Of a stretch of 8,483 bases of DNA, positions 6,801-8,483 are shown piece after piece. Origin of the DNA: Rhodospirillales bacterium (GTDB lineage: Bacteria; Pseudomonadota; Alphaproteobacteria; Rhodospirillales; JAOUPW01); contig JAOUPW010000053.1 of the NCBI GenBank assembly GCA_029879665.1, forward strand, positions 1-8,483, written 5' to 3'. Below the pieces are notes generated by a model that was given only the letters and a program-made list of their open reading frames with translations, searched no databases and was not told the origin of the DNA. The position numbers and the translations under genes are program-made. The number at the start of each line of letters is the position of its first letter. The stretch's first letter is position 1.

Positions 6801-6828
6801 ATAAAGTCAAGAAAATCAGTCCTCCATC

Positions 6829-7566
6829 CTAACCCAGGATGGCCGGGGAGGCCAAGTTCATACCTTTCCCGCCCGCCGGACCCTGGGTTTTCAGGGCGCA
6901 CGCGGAAATGTACCCGCCCTTGCCGCTGCCCGTGTCCACGAACACGGCGGTTCCGCCCTGGGTGCCGGTTTTTGATACGGGCTCGCTCAGGCTTTGCGCG
7001 TCATGCCCGACGTAAACGGCCATACCTGCGGGAATGGAATTGATCCAGTTGTGAGTCCGGTTGGGGAAGCCGTCTTTTCGGGTGCCGTCGGTTTCGCCGA
7101 AGAGCGCGAGGGAACGCAATCTGTTTCCGTCGTTCCCCGCGCCGTCCGGCGATGCGTACTCGCGCATGGCGGGATGAAACGCGCCATGAACGAAAAAATG
7201 ATCTCCGAAATCCAACCAATAAGGCGCCCGTTCATATGCAGCGATAAAGCGGGCGGCGAGCGCGTCCCTGTCCGCTTGTTTGTCCAGCGATTCCAAGGTG
7301 CGATTCAAGCCGTTGGAAATGTTGACCGGGCGTCCGAGCAGATAGCGGTAAAGCTTGTCGTCGTGATTGCTTCGCAGGAACGCGCCCTTGCCGGCATCCA
7401 CGATGTCGAACATGGTTCTCAGGACGCCGGCCGAGTCGGATCCCCGATCCACCAGATCGCCGAGTTGGACGATATAATGGGACTGGTTTGCGTGGCGATC
7501 GAGAATTTCCGTAAAGCCGTCCAAGTCTCCGTGAATATCGCCAATGCACAGAACCGAAGTTTGCAT
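6829..7566 (-). CDS. PPP-type metallophosphatase, similar to the Pnkp phosphatase domain
   Basis: This 245-residue protein carries calcineurin-like/PPP signatures: GDIHGD (9-14), GDLVDRG (36-42), SNHDD (66-70), H127 (FVHGAF) and H188 (YVGHD). Together D10, H12, D37, N67, H127 and H188 would form the two-metal site. It hydrolyses phosphoesters; the substrate is not evident. The blocks GDLVDRGSDSAGVLR, NHDDKLYRYLLGRPV with a following GLNRTLESL, and ALFGETDG resemble the phosphatase domain of bacterial polynucleotide kinase-phosphatase (Pnkp), but no kinase or ligase domain is present. ApaH-like and PrpA-like serine/threonine phosphatases are alternatives. The Gly of the usual GNH(D/E) motif is Ser66. 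The ATG at 7566 is the first start after an in-frame stop and has only a weak Shine-Dalgarno sequence. It lies on the same strand 76 bases upstream of ald, with no clear terminator between, so read-through into the taurine genes is possible. Confidence 0.82.
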   Translation of the reverse strand: MQTSVLCIGDIHGDLDGFTEILDRHANQSHYIVQLGDLVDRGSDSAGVLRTMFDIVDAGKGAFLRSNHDDKLYRYLLGRPVNISNGLNRTLESLDKQADRDALAARFIAAYERAPYWLDFGDHFFVHGAFHPAMREYASPDGAGNDGNRLRSLALFGETDGTRKDGFPNRTHNWINSIPAGMAVYVGHDAQSLSEPVSKTGTQGGTAVFVDTGSGKGGYISACALKTQGPAGGKGMNLASPAILG

Positions 7567-7583
7567 ATCCAGGATAATCTTTC

Positions 7584-7614
7584 TTTATAGAAATGTGCTT
7601 TTGTGCGTCTACAA
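7584..7614 (-). promoter_or_regulatory. Weak promoter candidate before the metallophosphatase
   Basis: The minus strand has TATAAA (complement of 7584-7589) and, 19 bases upstream, TTGTAG (complement of 7609-7614). The -10 match is good (5/6), the -35 match moderate and the spacer long. The leader would be only about ten bases, in keeping with the poor ribosome site of the gene. The rest of the 118-base gap (7567-7684) shows no convincing terminator for the MFS gene. Confidence 0.22.
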
Positions 7615-7684
7615 CACGTATCACGAGAATCCTGCAATCGTCACCTCCGAATCGTGCGTTTCCCGCTCTCCGGTTCAGTTGCGC

Positions 7685-8483
7685 TCACGCCCGCAAGCGG
7701 CGGGTAAGGGTCAGGGAAACGAGCACCGCCGCCGCCACATAGGCGAAGCCAAGCAAGGAAATGGTGTTCATGGAGGTGCCGCTGTCGATCAGCCAACCCA
7801 CGGAAACCGGGGAAAGGGCGGTGGCGAAGACCATCAGCGCCGAGGTCAGGGCCTTGATCGCGCCCAGGTTGGCGACGCCGTAAATCTCCGCCCACAGGGC
7901 GCCGCCGATGGTGACGCTGGCGCCGGTGGTGACGCCGCCGCCGATCATGTAGACGAGGGCAACGGCGGGATGATCGAACAGGCCAAGAACCGCCAAAGCC
8001 GCGCCCAGAGGCAGCAGGAAGGTGGGCAGCAGGCGGGTGGCGCCGATGCGGTCGATCAACGGTCCGGTCAACAAAGAGGTGATGATCTTGGCGACCGCGA
8101 AGCCGACGAAGCAGGCCGCCAGCCATTCCAGGTTCCAGTTCTTGAAGTTTGCCAGGTGGACCTGATGGAAAAAAAGACCGGTCAGGATAAAGGGCGCCGC
8201 CATGAGGATGAAGGCAAGCAGGTAGAAGCGGGGGTCGTGCAGTACATCGCTCCGGGTCCAGGTCCGCTCTGCGGGCGCGGAGCCGTCCCCGGTTTCCGTG
8301 CGCAGGGATTCCAGATGCGCCCGGTGGCGTTCGCCGTGCCCCCTGAGCAGCCACAAAAGAAGGGGAATGAAGACGCCGGCCATGACAAGTCCGATCAGCA
8401 TCCAGGTTTCCCGCCAGCCGAAAACCGCGATCAGGGAGACGGCGATCAGCGGCAGGATCGCCTCGCCTGCGGCAAACCCCAGG
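7685..8483 (-). CDS. MFS transporter, C-terminal part (5' end outside window)
   Basis: The frame is open from the right edge to a TGA at 7685-7687, giving 265 complete codons. The ATG at 8401 is internal: the residues before it (LGFAAGEAILPLIAV, then GWRETW) are family-like and run on without a stop. I see the end of the N-terminal half, with two segments up to WMLIGLVMAGVFIPLLLWLL. A charged loop of about 40 residues follows (RGHGERHRAH to HDPRFYL), then six membrane segments. The loop between the second and third of these six holds GPLIDRIGATRLLP, an MFS motif-A-like sequence. This is the usual plan of the second half of a 12-helix major facilitator protein in the inner membrane. The substrate is not recognisable. 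It is upstream of the metallophosphatase on the same strand (118-base gap), and a link to taurine or sulfite is not supported. Confidence 0.83.
   Translation of the reverse strand, partial: LGFAAGEAILPLIAVSLIAVFGWRETWMLIGLVMAGVFIPLLLWLLRGHGERHRAHLESLRTETGDGSAPAERTWTRSDVLHDPRFYLLAFILMAAPFILTGLFFHQVHLANFKNWNLEWLAACFVGFAVAKIITSLLTGPLIDRIGATRLLPTFLLPLGAALAVLGLFDHPAVALVYMIGGGVTTGASVTIGGALWAEIYGVANLGAIKALTSALMVFATALSPVSVGWLIDSGTSMNTISLLGFAYVAAAVLVSLTLTRRLRA

Noticed and set aside
5832..7043. 403-codon open frame on the plus strand opposite ald and the phosphatase
   Set aside because: The minus-strand frames here have clear family motifs. The plus-strand product is rich in His, Gly, Arg and Asp with no recognisable domain, as expected of an antisense frame in GC-rich DNA.
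7419..7637. 72-codon frame starting with TTG after a strong GGAGGTGA (complement of 7641-7648) in the MFS-phosphatase gap
   Set aside because: The ribosome-site-like sequence is real, but most of the product is an out-of-frame copy of the phosphatase N-terminus and shows no family pattern. GGAGGTGA is probably coincidental, or part of a very short leader I cannot support.
1..8483. Mobile elements, CRISPR arrays, tRNA or rRNA genes, phage or defence genes
   Set aside because: I saw no transposase or integrase motifs, regularly spaced repeats, terminal inverted repeats or structural RNA signatures in the window.

Overview
This is a GC-rich bacterial window that looks alphaproteobacterial, probably Rhodospirillales-like. 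The evidence is the style of the CheW fragment, the short stand-alone CinA-like protein and the taurine gene set. The taxonomic call is inference from protein resemblance only.

Layout. Positions 1-408 (+) hold the C-terminal 135 residues of a CheW-type chemotaxis coupling protein. It converges on a minus-strand block across a short intergenic region with a possible bidirectional terminator. The minus-strand block, read from right to left, is ald (alanine dehydrogenase, 6752-5625), xsc (sulfoacetaldehyde acetyltransferase, 5595-3817), a GC-rich hairpin, tauE-like (sulfite exporter, 3723-2962), tpa-like (class III aminotransferase, 2868-1459), a small cupin (1387-974) and a CinA-like protein (971-474). 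Further upstream on the same strand are a PPP-type metallophosphatase resembling the phosphatase domain of bacterial Pnkp (7566-6829) and the C-terminal part of an MFS transporter that runs off the right edge (7685-8483). No stretch over 300 bases lacks a gene.

How the genes work together. The four central genes form a taurine dissimilation route. Tpa moves the amino group of taurine to pyruvate, giving sulfoacetaldehyde and alanine. Ald regenerates pyruvate and releases ammonium and NADH. Xsc uses phosphate and thiamine diphosphate to cleave sulfoacetaldehyde to sulfite and acetyl phosphate. TauE exports the sulfite. Phosphate acetyltransferase, a taurine uptake system and a TauR-type regulator are not in the window and would have to be elsewhere.

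Regulation. The block is probably not one simple transcript. ald-xsc and cupin-cinA are tightly spaced. A GC-rich hairpin separates xsc from tauE, and a good sigma70-like promoter (5/6 and 5/6 matches, 17-bp spacer) overlaps the tauE stop and points at tpa. The taurine pathway itself is known biology. The least explained parts are the cupin/CinA-like pair at the end of the block and the metallophosphatase with an altered metal-site motif. I do not see a clearly new defence or mobile system.
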